Shown here: positions 1 to 5,676 of the stretch, one piece after another
How positions within the stretch are numbered: position 1 is the stretch's first letter
Layout: each line of letters opens with the position of its first letter
Assembly: GCA_900556205.1 (NCBI GenBank)
Contig: USNX01000014.1
Location: 1 to 12,825 of the forward strand
Length of the DNA: 12,825 nucleotides
Direction of reading: 5' to 3'
From: an uncultured Collinsella sp.
Lineage (GTDB): Bacteria > Actinomycetota > Coriobacteriia > Coriobacteriales > Coriobacteriaceae
Notes under the pieces: generated by a model
What the model was told of the DNA's origin: nothing
The model's database searches: none
Seen by the model: only the letters and a program-made list of their open reading frames with translations
Program-made: the position numbers and the translations under genes

Positions 1-2
1 AT

Positions 3-548
3 CCGCAGGCTGCCGTTAACGGCGCCGCGGTCCCTGCGCTCGGTACCGGCTACCGCCGTATCTTCACTCTCAAGCAACGTGAACTCACGCAAACCGTCGC
101 TTGGCTGGTCGATGGCGTCGAAGCACTCGACCGCTATGGCGTGGATATCCCGGAAGAGGCCCGCGTGCTTGCCCGACGATGCTGGCCGGGTGCCCTGACT
201 ATCGTGGTCAAGGCGGCCCCCTGCGTGCCGACCTTTATGCGCGCCGCCGACGACACGGTGGCACTTCGCGCTTCGGCCTCGCCCGTGGTGCAAGCGCTCA
301 TCCGCGCCTGCGGCAGCCCTCTTGCCTGCACCAGCGCCAACACGCATGGCGCGCCCGCGCCGGCAAGTTTTGTCACGGTGGAGGAGCGCATCCTGGAGGG
401 GGTCGATGTTGCCGTCGACGCCGGCGAGACCCCGTGTCGCGACGCCTCGACCATCGTGTCGTTCCAGCACGGCGGACTCCAGATCCTGCGCCAAGGCGCA
501 CTTCCCGCATCAGAGATCGAGCGGGTCCTGTCCGACCCGATGCAATAG
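3..548 (+). CDS. Threonylcarbamoyl-AMP synthase, YrdC/Sua5 family (5'-partial)
   Basis: The reading frame is open from the left edge (first full codon at 3) to TAG at 546-548, so the N-terminus is outside the window; 181 residues are visible. The family makes threonylcarbamoyl-AMP from threonine, bicarbonate and ATP for the t6A37 modification of ANN-decoding tRNAs, in the cytoplasm. Visible family hallmarks are the RIF-x-LKQR segment (K24 and R26 of the visible part, the conserved K-x-R), the WPGALTIV segment shortly after the DIPEEA stretch, and TSANTHG, matching the conserved S-A-N-x-x-G. The protein ends soon after the YrdC domain, so it is the short TsaC/YwlC-like form without the extra C-terminal Sua5 domain. 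The missing start should carry the P-T-x-T-x-Y-G-L motif. glpK follows after 13 bases and may be co-transcribed. Family call is firm; tsaC versus sua5 naming is arbitrary. Confidence 0.88.
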   Translation, partial: PQAAVNGAAVPALGTGYRRIFTLKQRELTQTVAWLVDGVEALDRYGVDIPEEARVLARRCWPGALTIVVKAAPCVPTFMRAADDTVALRASASPVVQALIRACGSPLACTSANTHGAPAPASFVTVEERILEGVDVAVDAGETPCRDASTIVSFQHGGLQILRQGALPASEIERVLSDPMQ

Positions 549-561
549 AAAGGTGTAAGCG

Positions 562-2103
562 ATGTCGTTGAATCTAGGTAGCCTGGGTATGGAAGACGCC
601 TCGTTTAGCTTTGGCGGTTCCTACATCATGGCGCTCGACTGCGGCACCACCTCGGTACTCGCGACCATCGTCGACGAGTACGGCTGCATCGTCGCCCAGG
701 CGCGCCGTAGCGTCAAAACCAGCTTCCCGCGCCCCGGCTGGGTGGAGCAGGATCCCACGGAGGTGCTTGCCAGCCAGATCGGCGTGATGATGGAGGTCCA
801 GTTTAAGAGCGGCATCCATTCTGACCGCATCGCCGCCATCGGTATCTCCAACCAGCGCGAGACCACGGTGGTGTGGGACCGCATAAGCGGCCAACCCATC
901 TATAACGCCATCGTGTGGCAATGCCGTCGCACCGCACCTCTGATCGACGAGCTGGTCGAGCAGGGCGCAGAAGAACTGGTGCGCTCCCGCACGGGACTTA
1001 CGCTTGACCCGTATTTCTCGGCCTCTAAGGTGCAGTGGATTCTCGACAACGTCGACGGCGCACGCGAGAGCGCGGCGGCGGGCGACCTCATGTTTGGCAC
1101 CATCGACACCTGGCTCATCTACAACCTCACCGGCGGCCAGGTCTTTGCCACCGACTACACCAATGCCAGCCGCACGGCACTCTTTAATATCCATACGCTC
1201 GATTGGGACGACGACCTGCTGGCGCTCTTTGACGTTCCACGTTCCATGATGCCCGAGGTTCGCTGGAGCTCGGGTGACTACGGCCGCGTCGCGAGCGACA
1301 TCATGACCAACATGCCGCCCATCATGGGCGTGGCGGGCGATCAGCAGGCGTCGCTGTTCGGCCACTGCTGCTTCCATCCCGGCCAGACCAAAAACACCTA
1401 TGGCACGGGTTGCTTTATGCTCATGAACACCGGCGACGAGGTCGTCGAATCCAAGAACGGTCTGGTCTCCACGATCGGTATCGCCGCGGACGGCAAGATC
1501 AGCTATGCGCTCGAGGGTTCTATCTTTGCCGCCGGTTCCACCATGAACTGGCTGCGCAACAACATGGGCATCATCTCGAGTGTGAGCGAGTCCGCGCAAC
1601 TCGCCGCTTCGATCAACGACAACGAGGGCTGCTACTTCGTCCCCGCCTTCGCTGGCCTGGGCGCTCCCTGGTGGGACCCGCATGCCCGCGGTATCGTGTG
1701 CGGTCTGACCGGTGCCTCGAGTCGCGCGACCATTGTGCGTGCGGCCTGCGAGTCCATGGCCTACCAGAGTTATGACGTGCTGCGCGCCATGGAGCAGGAC
1801 GTGGGACTTTCGATTGAGCGCCTGTCCGTCGATGGCGGTGCCTCGCGCAACGAGTTCATCATGCAATTCCAGGCCGATCTGCTGGATATCCCCGTGTTGC
1901 AGTGTGAGACGGTGGAGACCACGGCGATCGGCGCCGCGTACTTGGCGGGCCTTGCCGTCGGCTATTGGGAGGATTTGGAGGAGCTGGAGCAAAACGCTCA
2001 GATCGTCAAAGTCTTCCATCCTCACATGTCCGCCGAGCGCCGTGAGAGCAACCTCGCTGGTTGGCATGATGCCGTCAAACGCTCGCTCGGTACCGTACAG
2101 TAG
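562..2103 (+). CDS. glpK: Glycerol kinase
   Basis: This 513-residue FGGY-family kinase phosphorylates glycerol with ATP to sn-glycerol 3-phosphate in the cytoplasm. The N-terminal FGGY domain shows LDCGTTS near residue 25, NQRETTVVWDR with R99/E100 (E. coli R83/E84, glycerol binding), IVWQCRRT and Y151 (E. coli Y135). AGDQQ carries D260, the catalytic base (E. coli D245). The C-terminal domain shows YGTGCFM, FAGLGAPWWDP, DGGASRNEF and TTAIGAAYLAG. Offsets to E. coli are constant at 15-16, so the only notable difference is a slightly longer N-terminus. The ATG at 562 has AAAGG at 549-553, 8 bases upstream; the in-frame ATG at 589 is possible but lacks as good a site. The loop that in enterococcal GlpK carries the HPr-phosphorylated histidine has no histidine here. 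No glpF, glpD or glpO is adjacent in the window. Confidence 0.96.
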   Translation: MSLNLGSLGMEDASFSFGGSYIMALDCGTTSVLATIVDEYGCIVAQARRSVKTSFPRPGWVEQDPTEVLASQIGVMMEVQFKSGIHSDRIAAIGISNQRETTVVWDRISGQPIYNAIVWQCRRTAPLIDELVEQGAEELVRSRTGLTLDPYFSASKVQWILDNVDGARESAAAGDLMFGTIDTWLIYNLTGGQVFATDYTNASRTALFNIHTLDWDDDLLALFDVPRSMMPEVRWSSGDYGRVASDIMTNMPPIMGVAGDQQASLFGHCCFHPGQTKNTYGTGCFMLMNTGDEVVESKNGLVSTIGIAADGKISYALEGSIFAAGSTMNWLRNNMGIISSVSESAQLAASINDNEGCYFVPAFAGLGAPWWDPHARGIVCGLTGASSRATIVRAACESMAYQSYDVLRAMEQDVGLSIERLSVDGGASRNEFIMQFQADLLDIPVLQCETVETTAIGAAYLAGLAVGYWEDLEELEQNAQIVKVFHPHMSAERRESNLAGWHDAVKRSLGTVQ

Positions 2104-2175
2104 GGCTGCGACGAGCTGCTCGATACAACAAACCGTTAAACTTATGCACGGCGCGCGGCAACAACATCGCCATGC

Positions 2176-2191
2176 GCCTTGTCAGCAAGGC
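2176..2191 (+). other. Small hairpin in the glpK-upp spacer
   Basis: The 123-base spacer between glpK and upp contains a perfect 6-bp stem, GCCTTG-TCAG-CAAGGC, ending 35 bases before the upp start. No U-run follows, so it is not an intrinsic terminator. I see no convincing -35/-10 pair in the spacer and nothing resembling a PyrR-binding anti-antiterminator. It could be chance or part of an upp leader. Confidence 0.25.
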
Positions 2192-2226
2192 CATCTTCCG
2201 GCCGCAACGAAAGGGGCAATCAACCC

Positions 2227-2874
2227 ATGACCGTCACCTACGATACGTCCCGTGTGACCCTTGTCGATCATCCACTCGTCCAGCATAAGCTGTCGATTCT
2301 TCGCGACAAGGAGACCGGCACCAACCAGTTCCGCCAGCTCGTGCGCGAGCTCGCGCTTTTTGACGGCTACGAGGCCATGCGCGACCTGCCCATGGAAGAC
2401 GTCGAGGTCGAGACCCCCATCACCACTGCCACGTTTAAGCAGCTTGCCGGCAAGAAGCTCGCCATCGTTCCTATCTTGCGTGCGGGCCTTGGCATGGTCG
2501 ATGGCATCCTCGACTTGGTACCCTCCGCTCGCGTGGGCCACATCGGTATGGAGCGCGACGAGGTTACCCACGAGCCGCATGAGTATTACTGCAAGATGCC
2601 CAAGGATATCGACCAGCGCATCTGCCTGGTTGTCGACCCCATGCTCGCCACGGGCGGTTCGGCCGAGATGGCCATCAGCTACCTGCGCGAGCGCGGTGTC
2701 AAGGATATCCGCATGCTGTGTATCGTCGCCGCGCCCGAGGGCCTCAAGTCGCTGACCGAAAAGGACCCCGACGTACATATTTATACGTGCGCCATCGACG
2801 ACCATCTCAACGAGGCCGCCTACATCGTTCCCGGCCTGGGCGACGCCGGAGACCGCATCTACGGCACGCTGTAA
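2227..2874 (+). CDS. upp: Uracil phosphoribosyltransferase
   Basis: This 215-residue protein (E. coli Upp is 208) salvages uracil: uracil + PRPP gives UMP + PPi in the cytoplasm. The PRPP-binding loop [11 protein letters not shown] begins at about D137. The C-terminal uracil-binding segment [16 protein letters not shown] lies at about residues 199-214. The mid-protein PILRAGLGM and HIGMERDE stretches also match the family. I chose ATG at 2227 because GAAAGGGG at 2209-2216 lies 10 bases upstream and the protein then begins like other Upp proteins ([19 protein letters not shown]). A TTG at 2179 would add 16 unrelated residues. upp sits directly before the ATP synthase operon, as in Bacillus subtilis, but appears separated here by a hairpin and a new promoter. 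Confidence 0.97.
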   Translation: MTVTYDTSRVTLVDHPLVQHKLSILRDKETGTNQFRQLVRELALFDGYEAMRDLPMEDVEVETPITTATFKQLAGKKLAIVPILRAGLGMVDGILDLVPSARVGHIGMERDEVTHEPHEYYCKMPKDIDQRICLVVDPMLATGGSAEMAISYLRERGVKDIRMLCIVAAPEGLKSLTEKDPDVHIYTCAIDDHLNEAAYIVPGLGDAGDRIYGTL

Positions 2875-2917
2875 TCTCTGGGCCATACCGGCTAACGTCG
2901 AAAATACGAAGAAATGG

Positions 2918-2950
2918 TGCGCGCGGGCGAGCAAAAGTCGTCCACGCGCA
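2918..2950 (+). terminator. Candidate terminator hairpin after upp
   Basis: Arms 2918-2930 and 2938-2950 (TGCGCGCGGGCGA and TCGTCCACGCGCA) pair at 12 of 13 positions, counting one G-U wobble and one C-A mismatch, around a GCAAAAG loop. It begins 43 bases after the upp stop. The downstream tract CTTCTGTTAACGG is only moderately T-rich, so intrinsic termination may be weak. It is the best structure for separating upp from the atp transcript. Confidence 0.5.
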
Positions 2951-2991
2951 CTTCTGTTAACGGACGTTTTGCGCTGAGGGGTTCGAAAAAA

Positions 2992-3054
2992 CGTATTACC
3001 GTACCTGCGGCATAAAGAAGGCCTTAAGAAAACGTACAGGTGCGTATTAACCGT
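2992..3054 (+). repeat. Short direct repeats upstream of the atp promoter
   Basis: CGTATTACCGT (2992-3002) and CGTATTAACCGT (3043-3054) are near-identical copies about 50 bases apart. The octamer AAAACGTA (2988-2995) recurs at 3029-3036. An imperfect 8-bp inverted pair, CGTACCTG (3000-3007) with CAGGTGCG (3037-3044, one G-U), lies between them. These lie 10-90 bases upstream of the -35 box. They could be binding sites for a regulator or remnants of a small duplication; no function can be read from sequence alone. Confidence 0.35.
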
Positions 3055-3067
3055 TTGTTTTACGGTT
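3049..3067. promoter_or_regulatory. Dyad overlapping the atp promoter -35 (candidate operator)
   Basis: AACCGT (3049-3054) and ACGGTT (3062-3067) form a perfect 6-bp inverted repeat separated by 7 bases. The right half overlaps the first two bases of the proposed -35 hexamer (3066-3071). The geometry, a 19-bp dyad at -35, is that of a dimeric repressor or activator site, but it resembles no operator I can name. Confidence 0.35.
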
Positions 3068-3093
3068 GTACTTTAGCGATTGGCTCGTACAAT
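3066..3093 (+). promoter_or_regulatory. Candidate promoter of the ATP synthase operon
   Basis: TTGTAC (3066-3071) and TACAAT (3088-3093), separated by 16 bases, are a good match to a housekeeping-sigma promoter. Transcription would start near 3100, giving a leader of about 50 bases before the first gene at 3149. It is the best promoter-like pair seen in the 274 bases between upp and the operon. Confidence 0.6.
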
Positions 3094-3148
3094 AGTCACC
3101 AATGTTTGGCTGGGACTGTGCTGTGAGGCGTTAAAAAGGAAAGTGAGG

Positions 3149-3466
3149 ATGCCAGTGTTTCAGATAGCCGATCTGCTCGCTATCGTTGCAGGTGCCATCG
3201 CGGGCGCGATTGCCTTCCTTCCCTTTGTCTTTACGCTCAAGCCGGTTCTTGACGATAAGCAGAATGCGGACATGCTCAAGGGTATGGTGAGTCTCGCGGT
3301 CTCGGCAATCGCGTTGCTTGTCTTTACCTTGGTTGTGTTTGTGTTGTTCGGAGAGGCATTTCGCATGTTCCTCCTGGGCGAGGCGATCGGCTTCGTGGCC
3401 TTTATGGCCGCCTGCGCGGTTCGCGTCGCCAAGGCGCTGCGAGATCCTCATGAGGTCGAAAGGTAA
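3149..3466 (+). CDS. atpI: Small membrane protein at the head of the atp operon (AtpI-like)
   Basis: A 105-residue hydrophobic protein. Three strongly hydrophobic stretches are visible: about residues 5-28 (possibly a hairpin of short helices), 46-68 and 71-92, followed by a basic C-terminus. Sequence motifs are weak, as is usual for AtpI. The call rests on size, topology and its position 3 bases before atpB. AtpI-family proteins are non-structural helpers thought to aid c-ring assembly or magnesium supply. ATG at 3149 is preceded by AAGGAAAGTGAGG; a GTG at 3143 is a less likely alternative. A TTG at 3080 is rejected because it lies inside the promoter. It could instead be an unrelated small membrane protein. 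Confidence 0.6.
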   Translation: MPVFQIADLLAIVAGAIAGAIAFLPFVFTLKPVLDDKQNADMLKGMVSLAVSAIALLVFTLVVFVLFGEAFRMFLLGEAIGFVAFMAACAVRVAKALRDPHEVER

Positions 3467-3469
3467 GTC

Positions 3470-4273
3470 GTGGAAATTTTTGAAAAGCTGCCTGATGAGA
3501 TTAATCATCTGGTCAGCGAGTTCAGCTCCACCCCTGTCGTGGGCGATCTGAGCTGCGGCATCACGCAGTACTCGTTTTGGCTGATCGTCTCCACGATCGT
3601 GCTCCTGATCGTCCTGGCCGTGTTCAAGAAGAAGCAGACCCTGGTTCCCAAGGGCTTCTTCGTCAACGGTTTCGAGTACATCATCGAGTACGTCGAGAAC
3701 GATATCGGCAAGGGTGTCGTGGGTGAGAACTGGAAGAAGCACTTCCCGTTCCTGTGCTCGCTTTTCCTGTTCATCCTGATCAATAACATGATCGGCCTGA
3801 TCCCGGGAATGAAGCCCGGCACCGGCGCAATCGGCTCCACCGCCGCACTCGCCATTTTCGCCTTCGTGTACTTCATCTACTACGGATGCAAGGCTCACGG
3901 CGTGATCGGCTACATCAAGAGCCTCGCCCCGCAGGGCGTGAGCTTCCCGATGAACGTGCTCGTGTGGGTTGTCGAGCTATTCTCGACCTTCCTGCGCCTC
4001 ATCACGCTCGCCGTTCGTCTGTTCTGCAACATGTTCGCAGGACACGTGGTCATGGGCTCGTTCGCCATCATGGCGAGCATGTTCATGCAGCCGCTGCTTC
4101 AGCAGGTTTCCGCGGCCCACGCCGTCGGCGCCCTGCCTTCGCTGGCCTGGCTTGCCATCCTCATCCTGATCTATGCGATCGAGCTTGTGGTCGGCGCCAT
4201 CCAGGCTTACGTCTTCACGGTCCTTACCGCCGTGTATGTCTCCGAGGCAGAGGAGGTCGCGGAGGAGGAGTAG
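3470..4273 (+). CDS. atpB: ATP synthase Fo subunit a
   Basis: A 267-residue integral membrane stator subunit that forms the two ion half-channels against the c-ring. Hydrophobic segments are clear at about 36-52, 88-110, 119-137, 165-215 and 222-252. The key signature is LAVRLFCNMFAGH, with R183 equivalent to the essential E. coli R210; the usual G after F is C here. The final helix, AIQAYVFTVLTAVY, matches the conserved Q-A-x-x-F-x-x-L-x-x-x-Y pattern. The N-terminus runs about 35 residues before the first helix, and the C-terminus is very acidic (EAEEVAEEE). The start is GTG at 3470, with GAAAGGT overlapping the end of the preceding gene. Spacing from the AtpI-like gene is 3 bases, and 124 bases separate it from atpE. 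Confidence 0.96.
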   Translation: MEIFEKLPDEINHLVSEFSSTPVVGDLSCGITQYSFWLIVSTIVLLIVLAVFKKKQTLVPKGFFVNGFEYIIEYVENDIGKGVVGENWKKHFPFLCSLFLFILINNMIGLIPGMKPGTGAIGSTAALAIFAFVYFIYYGCKAHGVIGYIKSLAPQGVSFPMNVLVWVVELFSTFLRLITLAVRLFCNMFAGHVVMGSFAIMASMFMQPLLQQVSAAHAVGALPSLAWLAILILIYAIELVVGAIQAYVFTVLTAVYVSEAEEVAEEE

Positions 4274-4285
4274 TCTTCCGTTCGC

Positions 4286-4342
4286 GCCTTAAAGGTAAGG
4301 CAATTCGTTAAACCGCCGGTGCCCGTACCCATGGAGCCCGGC
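4286..4342 (+). other. Two hairpins in the atpB-atpE spacer
   Basis: The 124-base atpB-atpE gap is the longest inside the operon. It holds a perfect 6-bp stem GCCTTA-AAGG-TAAGGC (4286-4301). A second stem pairs GCCGG-t-GC (4315-4322) with GCCCGGC (4336-4342), giving 7 bp with one bulge. Neither has a U-run, so termination is unlikely. Such structures just upstream of the c-subunit gene could act in mRNA processing, stability or translation level, since c is needed in many copies per enzyme. Confidence 0.4.
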
Positions 4343-4385
4343 AGTTATAAAAAGGTTATCCTGCGTGAAATAAGACACGCACGAC

Positions 4386-4395
4386 AAAGGAGGAA
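4386..4395 (+). promoter_or_regulatory. Strong Shine-Dalgarno of atpE
   Basis: AAAGGAGGAA is a near-perfect anti-16S match and the strongest site in the operon, 2 bases (5 from GGAGG) before the GTG start. The in-frame TAA at 4371 and the lack of another start codon between it and 4398 fix the GTG as the start. High translation initiation fits the 8-15 copies of c per complex. Confidence 0.8.
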
Positions 4396-4397
4396 TC

Positions 4398-4592
4398 GTG
4401 GGAGTTATCGGTTACGGTCTCGGTGTTATCGGCGCTGGTCTTGCTATCGGCCTGTCTGCTCTGGGTGCTACGGGTGCTATGGCCCGTCAGCCTGAGGTCC
4501 AGGGCCGCGTGTTCACCGTCTTCATCATGGGCTCCGCCTTCGGCGAGGCTCTGGCTCTGATCGGCTTCGTTGTCGCGCTGATCGTTAAATAG
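4398..4592 (+). CDS. atpE: ATP synthase Fo subunit c
   Basis: A 64-residue two-helix proteolipid that forms the rotating c-ring. Helix 1 carries the glycine pattern IGAGLAIG (residues 11-18). The polar loop ARQPE (29-33) contacts gamma and epsilon, and helix 2 carries the ion-binding E50 in GEALALIGF. The distance from loop R30 to E50 is 20 residues, exactly as in E. coli (R41 to D61), so the core is intact. The protein is short (E. coli c is 79) because the N-terminus has only about 10 residues before the glycine motif. E50 is followed by A-L-A-L, and I17 occupies the position of the Na+-liganding Gln of Ilyobacter, so I infer proton rather than sodium coupling. GTG start, forced by the upstream in-frame stop. 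Confidence 0.96.
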   Translation: MGVIGYGLGVIGAGLAIGLSALGATGAMARQPEVQGRVFTVFIMGSAFGEALALIGFVVALIVK

Positions 4593-4607
4593 CACGGAGC
4601 GTCAAGT

Positions 4608-5210
4608 ATGAATCTTTCATCCCAGAAGAGCGCGATCGCACTCTCCGCGTCCGCGGCCGCGCTGCTTATGCCGGTTTCCGCGTTCGCCGAGGACGGCGCT
4701 GCCGGTGCGGACATCCTCATCCCTAAGATGGCGGAGTTCATCCCGGCGCTTATCGCCTTCCTGATTATCTGGATCGTGCTGGCCAAGGTCGCCCTGCCGG
4801 GCATCATGAAAACCATGGAGGAGCGCGGCAAGAAGATCGAGGAGAGCCTCGACGAGGCCGAGAAGACCAAGCAGGAGGCTATCGCCAAGCGCGCTGAGTC
4901 CGACTCGATCGTCACCGACGCCCGTCGTCAGGCTGCCGACATCGTTCTCGAGGCCCGTAAGGACGCCGAGTCCGAGCGTGCCCGTATCATCGAGGCTGCT
5001 CACAAGGAGGCCGAGGAGATCATCGCCAAGGCCCATACGACCGTCGAGGACGAGCGCAAGTCCATCTACGCCGGTGCCGCGAGCTCCATCGCCGACCTGT
5101 CCGTTGCCGTCGCCACCAAGATCGTGGGCGAGGCACTCGAGGACGATGCCGAGCAGAAGAAGCTCATCGAGCGCTACATCCAGGAAGCAGGTAGCCTGAA
5201 TGCCGACTAG
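4608..5210 (+). CDS. atpF: ATP synthase Fo subunit b with signal-peptide-like N-terminus
   Basis: A 200-residue peripheral-stalk subunit joining Fo to F1. Residues 44-63 form the membrane helix (EFIPALIAF...), followed by LPGIMKTMEERGKKIEESL, which aligns with the E. coli b segment WPPLMAAIEKRQKEI. A long charged Ala/Glu/Lys/Arg coiled coil runs from about 66 to 165, then the delta-binding C-terminus. Before the membrane helix lie 43 residues (about 10 in E. coli) that look like a Sec signal peptide: a short polar start with K7, a hydrophobic core IALSASAAALLMPV, and a likely A-F-A cleavage after residue 27. Cleavage would leave the mature N-terminus outside, the normal topology. GGAG at 4596-4599 is 8 bases before ATG 4608. 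It overlaps atpH by 11 bases. Confidence 0.95.
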   Translation: MNLSSQKSAIALSASAAALLMPVSAFAEDGAAGADILIPKMAEFIPALIAFLIIWIVLAKVALPGIMKTMEERGKKIEESLDEAEKTKQEAIAKRAESDSIVTDARRQAADIVLEARKDAESERARIIEAAHKEAEEIIAKAHTTVEDERKSIYAGAASSIADLSVAVATKIVGEALEDDAEQKKLIERYIQEAGSLNAD

Positions 5211-5676
5211 CCGCTATCAGGACAAGGTGCTCGAGACCTACGCGCGCTCCCTTCTGGAAGCCGCTAAGGCCGAGAACCATGTGTTCGAGGACCTCGAGAT
5301 GATCGAGCGCCTGGCTTCTGCCAGCCCCGAGATCATCGCCGTGCTCGACACCATGTCCAAGCGCGACCAGCTCGACCTTCTTCCCAAGGTGGCAGCTGCC
5401 TTTAAGTATGTTGCCGAGGAAGACGAGGATGTAGTGGGCGTGACCGTCACCACGGCGATCCCGCTCGACGACGAGCTGCGTCAAACCATCACTAAGAAAT
5501 GCGAGCAGGACTTCGGCCGCAAGGTGTTCCTTATCGAGCAGGTCGACCCGTCTATCGTGGGCGGCCTGGTGCTCGAAGCCCGCGGCGAGCGTCGTGACAT
5601 TACCGTCAAGACACAGCTGCGCATCGCGCAGGAGACCCTCGCAAACTCTGCTAATTCGTACGGAGGTGAAGCCTAA
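5200..5676 (+). CDS. atpH: ATP synthase F1 subunit delta
   Basis: A 158-residue OSCP/delta-family protein that caps F1 and holds the b stalk. The N-terminal helical domain starts [13 protein letters not shown], the usual YA-x-x-L-x-x-x-A motif. The C-terminal domain has [17 protein letters not shown] and [26 protein letters not shown], matching the conserved V-D-P-x-x-I/V-G-G-x-V segment. It is shorter than the common ~178 residues. The shortfall seems to be in the N-terminal domain between the helix ending near AVLDTMSK and the VTVTTA strand. Start at ATG 5200 overlaps the end of atpF by 11 bases, suggesting translational coupling. Delta is a separate gene here, unlike the b-delta fusion of mycobacteria. 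Confidence 0.92.
   Translation: MPTSRYQDKVLETYARSLLEAAKAENHVFEDLEMIERLASASPEIIAVLDTMSKRDQLDLLPKVAAAFKYVAEEDEDVVGVTVTTAIPLDDELRQTITKKCEQDFGRKVFLIEQVDPSIVGGLVLEARGERRDITVKTQLRIAQETLANSANSYGGEA

Noticed and set aside
574..2067. 497-codon - strand frame opposite glpK, and a similar 492-codon frame at 5766-7244 opposite atpA
   Set aside because: Same reason: antisense shadows of strongly conserved genes with no recognisable domain.
2131..2137. AACCGTT near the glpK-upp gap as another copy of the atp dyad half-site
   Set aside because: A single 6-7 base match without the partner half-site is expected by chance.
2179..2226. Upstream TTG start for upp
   Set aside because: No ribosome site, and the 16 extra residues have no counterpart in Upp proteins.
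3080..3148. Upstream TTG start extending the AtpI-like protein by 23 residues
   Set aside because: The TTG lies upstream of the proposed -10 box and would not be in the transcript. ATG 3149 has a good ribosome site.
4346..4351. TATAAA in the atpB-atpE spacer as an internal promoter
   Set aside because: No -35-like hexamer at suitable spacing (CCGTAC at the 17-base position).
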